Source: JAIPEL01 sp050115795 (lineage in GTDB: Bacteria > Desulfobacterota > Desulfobacteria > Desulfobacterales > CAFBRK01). From it: 34,812 nt of DNA. The translations under genes were made by a program, and so were the position numbers. The notes under the pieces are model-generated. The model did not search any database and was not told the origin of the DNA. It saw only the letters and a list, made by a program, of their open reading frames with translations. Each line of letters begins with the position of its first letter. Positions within the stretch are counted from its first letter, which is position 1. Shown piece by piece: positions 1-7,436 of this stretch. The stretch lies in assembly GCA_050115795.1 (NCBI GenBank), contig JASFPT010000010.1, positions 1 through 34,812 on the forward strand, read 5' to 3'.

Positions 1-568
1 GCGGAATGCGGGCCGGCAGGTAGATCATCGTCTCTTCCCAGACGACCCCCCGCTCCTCTTCGCCCAGATAGTGGGCCTCGTCCAGGATCACGAAATCCGT
101 GGCAAGGTCCAGGCCCTGGTGCATGGCGTCGTAGAGTTGGTTGCGGAGGATCTCGGTGGTGCCCACGATGACCGGTGCGTCCGGGTTCTCCTTCCGGTCC
201 CCGGTCAGGATGCCGACGCGCTCGGCGCCGAACAGGTTGCAGAAATCCCGGTACTTGGCGTTGGACAGGGCCTTCAGGGGTGATGCGTACCAGCAGCGTC
301 CGCCGGCGGCGAGGTGCTCGGTGATGACCTGCTCGGCGATCCAGGTCTTTCCGGCCCCGGTGGGTGCCGTGACGAGGCAGTCGGCCGTCTTCACCGTCTC
401 CAGCGCCCGCAGCTGGTATTCGTCCGGAGAAAACGGTTTCCGGCGAGGGGCCCCGATGCCGGCAAAGATTTTCTTCAGGCGGCTGTCTGCCCCCGGCCGC
501 AGGCGCGCAGCATCAGGAGACCTGCGGTGTTTCGGCCTGGATCGGTATGGTGCTTTTCGTCGGTGCAT
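1..568 (-). CDS. Ski2-like DEAH-box helicase, N-terminal part (cut by window edge)
   Basis: This is the first 188 or so residues of a superfamily II nucleic-acid helicase; the rest lies beyond base 1. From the ATG at 566-568 I read a basic N-terminal tail, a Q-motif-like region, Walker A TAPTGAGKTW (about residues 67-76), motif Ia-like ASPLKALSNAKY, motif Ib-like GTTEILRNQL, and Walker B LDEAHYLGEEE (DEAH at 163-166). The spacing and the TTEILRN motif fit the Ski2/Mtr4/Hel308 branch better than RecQ or UvrB. The frame stays open upstream to about 710 without another ATG or GTG, but that stretch overlaps an 8-base repeat array (602-641). No strong Shine-Dalgarno precedes the chosen ATG, so the start is uncertain. 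It lies downstream of the cooC-like gene with a 192-base gap; nothing links the two functionally. Substrate (RNA or DNA) cannot be told from this fragment. Confidence 0.85.
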   Translation of the reverse strand, partial: MHRRKAPYRSRPKHRRSPDAARLRPGADSRLKKIFAGIGAPRRKPFSPDEYQLRALETVKTADCLVTAPTGAGKTWIAEQVITEHLAAGGRCWYASPLKALSNAKYRDFCNLFGAERVGILTGDRKENPDAPVIVGTTEILRNQLYDAMHQGLDLATDFVILDEAHYLGEEERGVVWEETMIYLPARIP

Positions 569-601
569 GTCAGTCGGCTGTGATGAAGGGCGCTGCGCGC
601 C

Positions 602-755
602 GCCGGGAGGCTGGGATGCCGGGATGTCGGACGGAAGGGGAGCAATGCTGGGTTCTTCTCGAAACTGACCATCACCGGATGTTGATGGTCGTCTGTTTTC
701 TCGGCGGCTTTGTCATTTTCAGCATCCGGGCATCCTGGCGTCCCAGCTTCCCAGC
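602..755. repeat. Two short 8-bp-period arrays in inverted orientation
   Basis: Bases 716-755 read, on the minus strand, as five consecutive 8-mers: GCTGGGAA, GCTGGGAC, GCCAGGAT, GCCCGGAT, GCTGAAAA. Bases 602-633 read, on the plus strand, as GCCGGGAG, GCTGGGAT, GCCGGGAT, GTCGGACG. Because the two arrays share a consensus (about GCYGGGAN) on opposite strands, they form a long imperfect inverted repeat around an 82-base centre. The first array begins 5 bases after the cooC-like stop codon, so a transcript of that gene could fold into a large stem at its 3' end. The second array covers any longer N-terminus of the helicase, which supports the shorter helicase start. Confidence 0.7.
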
Positions 756-760
756 CATTT

Positions 761-1519
761 TTACACGATCCTGTCGATCATCTTGTCGACCATCGTACCG
801 GCGGGCGAGCCCACATCGAAAGGGGACAATCCGTTGAGGTCGGCCTCGATCAGGGCGTCGTCGTAGGGAAGAAATCCGAGAAACTCGAAATCCGGAAGGT
901 ATTTTTTTAGAAAGGCTTCGTCCTTTTCGCTGCGGATTTTGTTTCCGACAACCGCGATGGACTCCAGACGAATCTCGGAGGCCAGCTTCCGAATATGCTC
1001 CGCCGTGTCGATGCTTCGACGGCCCGGCTCCACCACCACGATGAGCTTGTCCACCGCCTTTGCCGTGCCCCGGCCCAGATGCTCGATGCCGGCCTCCATG
1101 TCCATGACCACCACCTCGTCGCGGGCCAGGACGATATGGGTCACCAGGGCCTTGAGCAGGGTGCTTTCCGGACAGATGCACCCGGCGCCCCCTTTTTTCA
1201 CGCCCCCCAGGCGCATGAGCTTGATGTTCTCCAGCCGAACCGAGAGCGAATCGGGCAGATCGTCCACCTTCGGGTTGAGTTTGAAGAATCCCCCGATGGT
1301 GCCGGGTTTTGCTTCGGTGCGTTCGAAGATCATCTCCTTCATCTCGGAGATGGGAACGACCTTGTCGGCGTCCGGTACGCCCACGGCCGCCGCCAGGTTG
1401 GCATCCGGATCCGCATCGATGGCCAGCACGTGTTTTCCCCGGGCGTTGAGGGCCCGGATAAGCATGGCCGAAAAGGTGGTTTTCCCCACCCCGCCCTTGC
1501 CGCTGATCGCCAGTTTCAT
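761..1519 (-). CDS. cooC: CooC-like nickel/CODH maturation ATPase (MinD/ParA family)
   Basis: The protein has 252 residues. It opens with the deviant Walker A of the MinD/SIMIBI class, GKGGVGKTT (residues 7-15, signature lysine K8), then DADPDAN (35-41), a GGAGCICPES segment with Cys114 and Cys116, and VVMDMEAGIEHLGRG as the switch/Walker B region. In CooC of carboxydotrophs a CxC pair at this place binds nickel or zinc at the dimer interface and supports nickel insertion into CO dehydrogenase. The start is the ATG at 1517-1519, with AAAGGA about 9 bases upstream; the open frame extends to 1768 but that extension looks non-coding. AcsF of acetyl-CoA synthase clusters is a close relative and cannot be excluded. 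No CODH gene is in the window, so the partner is unknown here. It would act in the cytoplasm. Confidence 0.85.
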   Translation of the reverse strand: MKLAISGKGGVGKTTFSAMLIRALNARGKHVLAIDADPDANLAAAVGVPDADKVVPISEMKEMIFERTEAKPGTIGGFFKLNPKVDDLPDSLSVRLENIKLMRLGGVKKGGAGCICPESTLLKALVTHIVLARDEVVVMDMEAGIEHLGRGTAKAVDKLIVVVEPGRRSIDTAEHIRKLASEIRLESIAVVGNKIRSEKDEAFLKKYLPDFEFLGFLPYDDALIEADLNGLSPFDVGSPAGTMVDKMIDRIV

Positions 1520-1689
1520 GGCCAAAATCCTTTCGAGACCTGCTACCCGCGGCAGCCGGCCGGTTTCTTTTCCAAAGCGAGCTTTTGCTGCATTGCCCCG
1601 GCAAAGTCCTCTCTGCCATAGCAAAGGCGACCGGCTCGGGATCTTCTTGATTCCAGGTGCCGATCGCCCCGCCCGTTCAAAGCACCTAT

Positions 1690-1717
1690 ATAGTAATACG
1701 CAATGCAAGTTGGGCAA
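1690..1717 (-). promoter_or_regulatory. Candidate sigma-70 promoter for the cooC-like gene
   Basis: Reading the minus strand, TTGCCC (1712-1717) and TACTAT (1690-1695) are separated by 16 bases. Each matches the consensus at four of six positions. It sits just after the T tract of the preceding terminator and would give a leader of about 165 bases. This is weak pattern evidence only. Confidence 0.3.
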
Positions 1718-1762
1718 GAAAAAAGAGGCGGCCTGCACCGCGCTGACAGCGGTGAAGCCGCG
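1715..1762 (-). terminator. Rho-independent terminator after the PilX-like/lectin gene
   Basis: On the minus strand an outer stem GCGGC/GCCGC (1757-1761 with 1728-1732) encloses an inner stem CACCGC/GCGGTG (1749-1754 with 1736-1741) with a 7-base loop. It is followed by a T-rich run (1717-1724). It lies about 25 bases past the stop of the large pilus gene and before the cooC-like promoter region, as expected for the end of the minor-pilin operon. Confidence 0.7.
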
Positions 1763-1766
1763 TTTC

Positions 1767-1790
1767 ATAGAAGCGCGTTGGCGCTTCTAT
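1767..1790. repeat. Perfect 10-bp hairpin overlapping a stop codon
   Basis: ATAGAAGCGC (1767-1776), loop GTTG, and GCGCTTCTAT (1781-1790) form a perfect inverted repeat. The stop codon of the large pilus gene (1787-1789) lies inside one arm. No T run follows on either strand, so it is not a standard terminator by itself. It may protect the 3' end of the message or stall ribosomes. Confidence 0.6.
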
Positions 1791-4700
1791 TGCCAGCCTG
1801 AATCGTTTTGGATGACAGAGTCGCCCGGGCGGATAAAGCCCAGCTGCACGTCGCTGATGGTGACCCGCTGCACCGCGCTTCCGGTTCCCTCGGTGAATCC
1901 GAAAATGAAGGTGTTAAACGAGGTGTGGTCGGTGCTGCACAGCTCCGCGGTCTGGGTCAGGTGCGGCGCCTTGGCGGCGTATTCGATCCGGGTGTCTTCA
2001 AAGTAGGTTCCCAGAATGTCGCTGCAGCCGGATTGCTGGCACTGCCGGAGCCACAGCTTCAATGCGTATTCGTAGCGTCCCCGGGAGTTGGGACTCCGGC
2101 TGCGGGCGATTTCGATCCGCGCCGCCCACGGCCCGCTCTGGAGCCAGTCGTCTTGGCTCGCGATGCTCCCGGCGTTTTCGATGGAGTCGCCGGCCAACAG
2201 ATCGTCGTAGCTGTAATGCCGGTTTTTGATGTTCTGGGGCTGACAGGCCGGGGAAAAGGCAAACACGTTGCCGTCTGTTTCATCGGAAGAGGCGGTCGGG
2301 GCATAGACGGTGCCGTCTGCCCCCTGGGCCAGGCCGGCCCGGATGTTGTTCCACGCGTCGTATTTGGCCAGCTGGTTGCCCGCCGTATCGAGGGCATAGA
2401 CCCGATTGTCGTCCGATCCGAACCAGATGCTGCCGTCCTGGTGGACCAGCGGGGAGGAGCGAACATTGCCGCTGGTCAAAAAGCGCCACTTCATCGAGGC
2501 GCTGGTGCCCTCGTCGCTGATGGCATACAGGTAGTCGTCGTCGTTTCCGATGTAGATCGTGCCGTCGGGGCCGATGGCCGGTGTGCTTCTCGGGTTGGTG
2601 GGCGAAAAGTCGTAGCGCCATTTCAAGGTGCCGTCGGCATTGATGGCAAAAAGGTAGCCGATGCCGGACTCGCCGTCGGACCCGACGTAGATGGTGCCGT
2701 CTTCGGCCACCCGGGGCGAGGAGTACACGGGGCCGCGAAGGTTGAAGGGGAGCCATCGCAAAGAGCCGTCGGCGGTGTTCAGGGCAAAGAGAAAGTGGTT
2801 GGTGTCGCCGGAGGAGTTGGTGGAACCGTACGGGTCCGGCGCCACAAAGTAGACCGAGGCCTCATCCGGGCTCAAGGCCGCGGCGCCGTCCACGTTGATG
2901 TAGACTGCTGCGGGCGCGGGGGGAAAGATCCATTTGGGCGCCGCCGGACTGTTGGAATCCAGGGCATAAAAATACGGGTCGTTGACCGAGGTGCCGAAAT
3001 AGAGGATGCCGTTGCTGTCGAGGGCCGGAGGCGATTTCAGGTCGCTTGCCACATCATATTTCCATTTGAGGGCGCCGGTGTCGGACAGGGCGAGCAGGCG
3101 CCCCCCGCTGACGTTGGAGCCGATGTAGACCGTGCGATCCGGGCCGATGACCGCCGCTGAGTAGACATTGGCTTGCGTGTCGTACCGCCATTTTTCGGAC
3201 CCGTCGGGTCGGATGGACCACACGCGGTTGTCCAGGGACCCCACGATGATCGAACCGTCCACCGGGTCCACCGCGGGCGTGGAGTAGATTGCCCCCCAGG
3301 GGTTGGTGAAGACCCACTTTTGCTCCCGGCCGCCGCTGTCCTCATCGTGGCGAACGTCGTCCGAGACGGAGACGGCGTCCGTGCCCCAGTATACGGACTG
3401 AACCATGTCCCGGTTCGTCCAGCCGGCCACGGAGTTGTCCGGGTCGTTTTGGCCCGAATTGGTGTAGGTGTCGAACTCGACGGCCATTTTCGGCTTGTTG
3501 ATCTGCTTTCCCGTCGGAGAGATGCCGGCGTACCCGAGGCTTCCGCCGGTATCCCCGTAGGCGTCAAGACCGTTGTTTGTGCCGTTGGCAACGGCGAAGG
3601 TAAAGCCGTCGCCGGTGCCGGTGTAGGTGAAGACGAAAAAGGCCCGGATCCCGTCAAAAAAGTTGCACTTGCCGCTGGTGCAGACGTCAAAGCCCCCGCG
3701 CTTGACATTGCCGCCGAAAAAGGCCGCCCCCGAGGTCTGGGTGGTGTTTCCGCCCAGAACGATCTTTTCCTGACCGGTGGTGGTGTCCACCGTGACCGCC
3801 GCTGCGGTGTTCTCGGGGGTTGCAGTCCCGCCGGAGATAAAATCGGTTGGGGCCACGTCCGGCGGAAGGGAAAGGGGCGGGGGGACCGGAACCCCCTGGG
3901 GAGAGACAATGTTGGGCCTGAAGTCCATGGCCAGCTCCTGGCTCCCCCCTGAGCCGGCCCCGCCGGAGGCACCGTCGGCCACCAGGATGTGGTTCTGCTC
4001 GGTCAGGGCGACCCAGTCGTCCCTGAAGACATAGATGTCATCGGAGATCTTCTTGAGCTGGACCGGGTCTCCGGGCACCATCTCCTCGTAAAAGTAGCGC
4101 TTTTTTTCCCCGAGGGTGCTTTCGATGTAAAAAGATCCGTTTTTCTTCGGAAACACGCTGCCGGCTTCTTTGTCCACCAAAAGGGTGCTGCCGGCAAGCA
4201 GGGTGACGGCCGGATCGTAGGAGTTGTCGGCGCGCACCGCCGGCAGGACCGCCTCGTTCTGGTCGACGATGAACGAGTCGTTGAGGTTGACGGTGAACGG
4301 GTCGGTGCTCATGTCCGGAACGGCATTGATCTTGGAGACGAATGTTTCGGGGTCTCCGCCGAAGTTCTTGGCATCCCGGAACCCTTCCAGGTTGAGCAGG
4401 CGCAGATCCCTGGGAAGAGAAAAGCCTTTGGGGACCTCTCCTTCCGGGATGCTCAACATCACGTTCCCGCTGGAGATGTCATAGGCGGTCGTCGACTGAA
4501 ACCACCTGCCAAAGACGTTCAAATCGAAGGATCCGGCGCCGGAGATCGTGTAGTCCGTGGTGTTCAACCGGTCCACCGTGTCCGGGTTGTAGGCATTTCG
4601 CAGTTCGGCGACGGCATAGCGCATCCCGGATTCCGCCATGTAACGCGCCTGACGGGCATGGTTCGGCGTGCCGGTGCTCATCATGGTGGCCGACGAGAAC

Positions 4701-4834
4701 ATGGCCACCACGGCGGCGCCCAGCAGCCCGAAGACCGTCATCACCGCGATCACGTAGATCAGGATGCTTCCCCCGGCGTGGGAGAAAAACGGTCTTGCGC
4801 GGCGGTGAAAATCTCTAAGCCAGCGTTGCTTCAT
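1787..4834 (-). CDS. PilX-like pilus protein with lectin-like domain split by a beta-propeller
   Basis: The protein has 1015 residues. Residues about 22-46 (GGSILIYVIAVMTVFGLL) form one hydrophobic helix, and the ARYMAESGMRYAVAEL segment (63-78) is typical of PilX-type minor pilins; the +5 glutamate of classical pilins is missing. Residues 80-300 are unassigned. A lectin-like beta-sandwich begins near 360, with AAFFGG (370-375), DGFTFAVANG (409-418) and MAVEFDTYTNSG (450-461). At about 504 it gives way to PQQ/BamB-like propeller repeats (PDGTIYIGN, DGTIYVGSD, SPLVHQDGSIWFGSDD) up to about 862. The C-terminus (RIEIARS, FNTFIFGFTEGTG, VTISDVQLGF) again looks lectin-like. AGGA lies 8 bases before the start, overlapping the previous gene's stop. 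As last gene of the minor-pilin operon it may be a tip adhesin, comparable in role to PilY1 or MshQ. The surface location is inference; the domain layout is read from sequence. Confidence 0.85.
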   Translation of the reverse strand: MKQRWLRDFHRRARPFFSHAGGSILIYVIAVMTVFGLLGAAVVAMFSSATMMSTGTPNHARQARYMAESGMRYAVAELRNAYNPDTVDRLNTTDYTISGAGSFDLNVFGRWFQSTTAYDISSGNVMLSIPEGEVPKGFSLPRDLRLLNLEGFRDAKNFGGDPETFVSKINAVPDMSTDPFTVNLNDSFIVDQNEAVLPAVRADNSYDPAVTLLAGSTLLVDKEAGSVFPKKNGSFYIESTLGEKKRYFYEEMVPGDPVQLKKISDDIYVFRDDWVALTEQNHILVADGASGGAGSGGSQELAMDFRPNIVSPQGVPVPPPLSLPPDVAPTDFISGGTATPENTAAAVTVDTTTGQEKIVLGGNTTQTSGAAFFGGNVKRGGFDVCTSGKCNFFDGIRAFFVFTYTGTGDGFTFAVANGTNNGLDAYGDTGGSLGYAGISPTGKQINKPKMAVEFDTYTNSGQNDPDNSVAGWTNRDMVQSVYWGTDAVSVSDDVRHDEDSGGREQKWVFTNPWGAIYSTPAVDPVDGSIIVGSLDNRVWSIRPDGSEKWRYDTQANVYSAAVIGPDRTVYIGSNVSGGRLLALSDTGALKWKYDVASDLKSPPALDSNGILYFGTSVNDPYFYALDSNSPAAPKWIFPPAPAAVYINVDGAAALSPDEASVYFVAPDPYGSTNSSGDTNHFLFALNTADGSLRWLPFNLRGPVYSSPRVAEDGTIYVGSDGESGIGYLFAINADGTLKWRYDFSPTNPRSTPAIGPDGTIYIGNDDDYLYAISDEGTSASMKWRFLTSGNVRSSPLVHQDGSIWFGSDDNRVYALDTAGNQLAKYDAWNNIRAGLAQGADGTVYAPTASSDETDGNVFAFSPACQPQNIKNRHYSYDDLLAGDSIENAGSIASQDDWLQSGPWAARIEIARSRSPNSRGRYEYALKLWLRQCQQSGCSDILGTYFEDTRIEYAAKAPHLTQTAELCSTDHTSFNTFIFGFTEGTGSAVQRVTISDVQLGFIRPGDSVIQNDSGWQ

Positions 4835-4843
4835 CGGCGGTTC

Positions 4844-5425
4844 CTATGAAAACTTGGCCACCATGCCCCGGGGATAGATCCGGACGCTGTAGGGGGGCTG
4901 GTTTCCGATGGTGAAGCCGACATCGATGTAGGCCACTTCATCAAGGGCGTCGTTGTCCATGTCGTCGTACTGGAGCTGTAAAACCGGGCTGGTCACCCCG
5001 TCGATGAGGGGGTAATCGGTGCCATTCACCCGCAGATAGAGCGTTCCTCCGGAAAAGAGCAGGGCCCGGCTGCCGGTCAGCTCCGGATCCGAGCTGGTGT
5101 ACTGGAGCGACGTGTCGTTGACGGGGCTGGCCTCCAGGCTCTCGATACCGAGCAGTTCCAGCCGGACCCGGTCCAGGGCGATCTGAGCCTTGAAGGCGCT
5201 GTCGGCCGCCTGCTGGGAGATGAGGAATCCTTCGATGCCGTCGGCAAGGAAAAAGAGCGTAAACGTGCCGATCAGACCCACCAGCAGAAGCGAGACGATG
5301 ATCTCCACCAGGGTAAAGCCGGTGCGGGGTCCGGCATGCGGCCGGTGACGCCAGCCACCGAGCCGATGGCTCAAACACCGGGTGAAAAACCGGTTTGGAA
5401 TCGAGTTCGATCGGATCATTGCCAT
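4844..5425 (-). CDS. Minor pilin, PilW/GspJ-like
   Basis: This is a 193-residue type IV pilin-like protein. The prepilin peptidase site is TG/FTLVEIIVSLLLVG, with glutamate at +5 and a hydrophobic N-terminal helix. The leader of 36 residues before the cleavage site is much longer than the usual 6-20; a shorter start is not visible, as no later in-frame ATG precedes the site. The C-terminal half (LYLRVNGTDYPLIDGV, LQLQYDDMDNDALDEV) resembles the PilW/GspJ/MshO type, in which a calcium-like acidic loop is common. It is separated from the preceding minor pilin by 66 bases and from the PilX-like gene by 9 bases. It probably belongs to the priming complex that starts pilus assembly. No strong Shine-Dalgarno is seen at the listed ATG, so the start could be wrong. 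Confidence 0.85.
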   Translation of the reverse strand: MAMIRSNSIPNRFFTRCLSHRLGGWRHRPHAGPRTGFTLVEIIVSLLLVGLIGTFTLFFLADGIEGFLISQQAADSAFKAQIALDRVRLELLGIESLEASPVNDTSLQYTSSDPELTGSRALLFSGGTLYLRVNGTDYPLIDGVTSPVLQLQYDDMDNDALDEVAYIDVGFTIGNQPPYSVRIYPRGMVAKFS

Positions 5426-5491
5426 GGGCTGCCGCTCGCATCTCGGATCGCCGACAGCGATGCACTCCGCCCGGGGGCGGAAAGCCGGCGG

Positions 5492-5932
5492 TCAGTATTC
5501 GGAGGCCGGATCGTCGCTTTTCACCCGGCTTTCGGTCAGCAGCGCCGTCAAGGCATAGCCGGTGCCCTGGACCGTCACCTTGAGCGTGTCGGTGGCAGAG
5601 CCTTCCACGACTTCCTGGCCTGTCGCATCAAAGCGGATGTAGGCCATCGTCACACCGGCCGCGGATCCGTAGGTCGCCTGGATCTGGGCAAGGGCCCCGG
5701 AAGGATTCGAAGCGTTGATCACCTTGACGTAGGAAGAGACAATCTCCTCCATCACCGTGCCGGTTTCCGCCTCGGTGCGGACCGCTGCCGTCGGATCCGC
5801 GCTGCGGGTCATGGCCGTGCTCATGAACTGGACCATCACAGCGGCCAGGATCGCACCCACCACGATCGTGACGATGATCTCGATCAGGGTAAAGCCTGCG
5901 ATCGATTCTGTGTCGGCCCTGCGGATGGTCAT
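5492..5932 (-). CDS. Minor pilin, GspI/MshD-like
   Basis: This is a 146-residue pseudopilin or minor pilin. The prepilin motif is AG/FTLIEIIVTIVVGAILAAV after a 13-residue leader, with glutamate at +5. The rest is a short globular domain (TMAYIRFDATGQEVVEG, LKVTVQGTGYAL) without a family signature that I can name firmly. The ATG at 5930-5932 overlaps the stop of the upstream GspH-like gene as ATGA, which points to translational coupling. It is cleaved and methylated by PilD in related systems, then inserted in the inner membrane before incorporation at the pilus base or tip. The exact MSHA counterpart (MshC or MshD) is a guess from position. Confidence 0.85.
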   Translation of the reverse strand: MTIRRADTESIAGFTLIEIIVTIVVGAILAAVMVQFMSTAMTRSADPTAAVRTEAETGTVMEEIVSSYVKVINASNPSGALAQIQATYGSAAGVTMAYIRFDATGQEVVEGSATDTLKVTVQGTGYALTALLTESRVKSDDPASEY

Positions 5933-6408
5933 GAGACAAACCCGGTTTCAGGGGAAACCTGGAGCGACCCGCCCTCCAGGGTGATGGTCAGGACACTGGT
6001 GATTGGGGCGGTGTCGCCGTCGGCTGATACGTACTGGCGCGGTCTTCCGTAGCCGTCGAAGTAAAGGGTGAAGGCGCTCATGCCGGATGCCGGAACCTTG
6101 TCGACATCTTCGCCCGGCAAAAACAGGGCCGTGTTCTGGTCGCCGGGATCGGTGGCGTAGTTCTCCTGCTTCGGGGTGCGGAAAAGCCAGTAATCGGTCC
6201 CGTCGCACTTGATCCCCCAAAGGTAGGCGTTCTGTTTCATGGCCATGGTCTGGGCGTAACGCAGGTGGGCCTTGACCGACGCTGCGGAGGCTGCGGTGCT
6301 CACCACGGGAATATCCATCGTCCGGGTCAGGATGACGGCGGTGACGATACTGATGAGGACCATCACCACAATGATTTCGATGAGCGTCAGGCCGCGATCA
6401 TTCATCAT
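5929..6408 (-). CDS. Minor pilin, GspH/FimT-like
   Basis: This 159-residue protein starts MMNDRG/LTLIEIIVVMVLIS, a prepilin peptidase site with a very short leader and +5 glutamate, followed by a domain of the GspH/FimT type (ASVKAHLRYAQTMAMKQN, FTLYFDGYGRPRQYV). The ATG at 6406-6408 overlaps the stop codon of the HD-GYP regulator (6405-6407) as ATGATGA; GGAAAA upstream can serve as ribosome site. The frame is open upstream to 6651 but that extension is the regulator gene read out of frame. Coupling of a pilin gene to a signalling gene in this way suggests the two are made together. In type II/IV systems the GspH/MshC-type subunit is part of the tip complex. Confidence 0.87.
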   Translation of the reverse strand: MMNDRGLTLIEIIVVMVLISIVTAVILTRTMDIPVVSTAASAASVKAHLRYAQTMAMKQNAYLWGIKCDGTDYWLFRTPKQENYATDPGDQNTALFLPGEDVDKVPASGMSAFTLYFDGYGRPRQYVSADGDTAPITSVLTITLEGGSLQVSPETGFVS

Positions 6409-7436
6409 GGATTTTCCAGGGAGATCCGGCGAAATTCGGGAAGGCATTCGATGAACAGATCGAAAAGGTCGGGATCGAAGTGGCTGCCGCGTCCTTCCCG
6501 CATGATCCGGATCACCTCGTCCTCCGGGGACGCATTTCGGTATACCCGGTCGCTGCTCAGCGCATCGAAGACATCGGCCAAGGCGACGATTCGGCCTGAT
6601 TCGGGGATATCTTCGCCGGCCAGACCGCGGGGATAACCCGAGCCGTCCCATTTTTCATGGTGGCTCAGGGCGATTTCCTCGGCCAACTGAAGCATGGGGT
6701 ACTCTGAATCTTTCAGGATGGTTCCGCCGATCGTCGTGTGGGTCTTGATGATCTCGAACTCTTCGTCGGTAAGGCGCCCCTTTTTGAGCAAAATGGTGTC
6801 TGGGACGCCGATCTTGCCGATGTCGTGCATGGGGGCGGCCAGGAGCAGATCTTCGATCCGGTTCGACTGCCAGCCGATTTCTTTTGCCAGATGGGCGCTG
6901 AAGTGGGCGATTCTTTTCACGTGCCCGCCGGTCTCCTCGTCGCGGGACTCCAGTGCCGACAACAGCCGGTAGATGGTCTCCTCCTGGGTTTTGCGAATCG
7001 TCCGGGTTTGTTTTCGGACGATCTTTTCCAGGCCCCGGCCGTATTCCCGAAGGGTTCGCTCCAGTCGAACGGTCCGCTCGCCCACCGTAAGACGGGCTTT
7101 GAGTTCCTCCGGGTCGAAGGGTTTGACGATGTAGTCGTCTACCCCGGCTTCGGACAGACCCCGCACAATGTCTTCACGCTCTCCCCTGGAGGTGAGCAGG
7201 ATGATGTACACATAAGACGCTGAACCGCTCTGGCTGCGAATGTGCTTTACCAGTTCGAGCCCGTCCATTTTGGGCATCATCCAGTCGGTGATGATGATGT
7301 CCACCTCCTCGGACAGGAATGTTTCCAGGGCATCGAGGCCGTTGGCTGTCGGATAGACCCGATTGCCCCATTTTTCCAAAAAACGCTGGAGGCGGGTCAG
7401 GTTGATCCGCTCGTCTTCGGCGATCAGGATGTTCAA
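6405..7436 (-). CDS. Response regulator with HD-GYP c-di-GMP phosphodiesterase domain
   Basis: The protein has 343 residues. An N-terminal receiver domain (about 1-120) has acidic EDE at 7-9, phosphoacceptor D51 in TDWMMPKMDG and K105 in IVKPF. A coiled linker (120-150) leads to an HD-GYP domain (about 150-340) with H204-D205 in MHDIGKIG, HHEKWDGSGYP (GYP at 267-269) and the SSDRVYR segment. All residues expected for an active enzyme of the RpfG class are there, so it should hydrolyse c-di-GMP when phosphorylated. The start is TTG at 7434-7436, eight bases after GAGGAG, and overlaps the kinase stop as TTGA. The adjoining hybrid kinase with its own HPt domain is the probable phosphate donor. 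Its target may be the c-di-GMP pool sensed by the MshE-like ATPase of this locus. Confidence 0.93.
   Translation of the reverse strand: MNILIAEDERINLTRLQRFLEKWGNRVYPTANGLDALETFLSEEVDIIITDWMMPKMDGLELVKHIRSQSGSASYVYIILLTSRGEREDIVRGLSEAGVDDYIVKPFDPEELKARLTVGERTVRLERTLREYGRGLEKIVRKQTRTIRKTQEETIYRLLSALESRDEETGGHVKRIAHFSAHLAKEIGWQSNRIEDLLLAAPMHDIGKIGVPDTILLKKGRLTDEEFEIIKTHTTIGGTILKDSEYPMLQLAEEIALSHHEKWDGSGYPRGLAGEDIPESGRIVALADVFDALSSDRVYRNASPEDEVIRIMREGRGSHFDPDLFDLFIECLPEFRRISLENP

Noticed and set aside
602..755. CRISPR or tandem repeat with spacers
   Set aside because: The units are 8 bases long, directly adjoining and without spacers, and no cas genes are near.
1808..3160. A 450-codon plus-strand open frame with VGADVDRAVGADG-like repeats
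   Set aside because: It mirrors the propeller repeats of the gene on the other strand, which explains its repetitive character.
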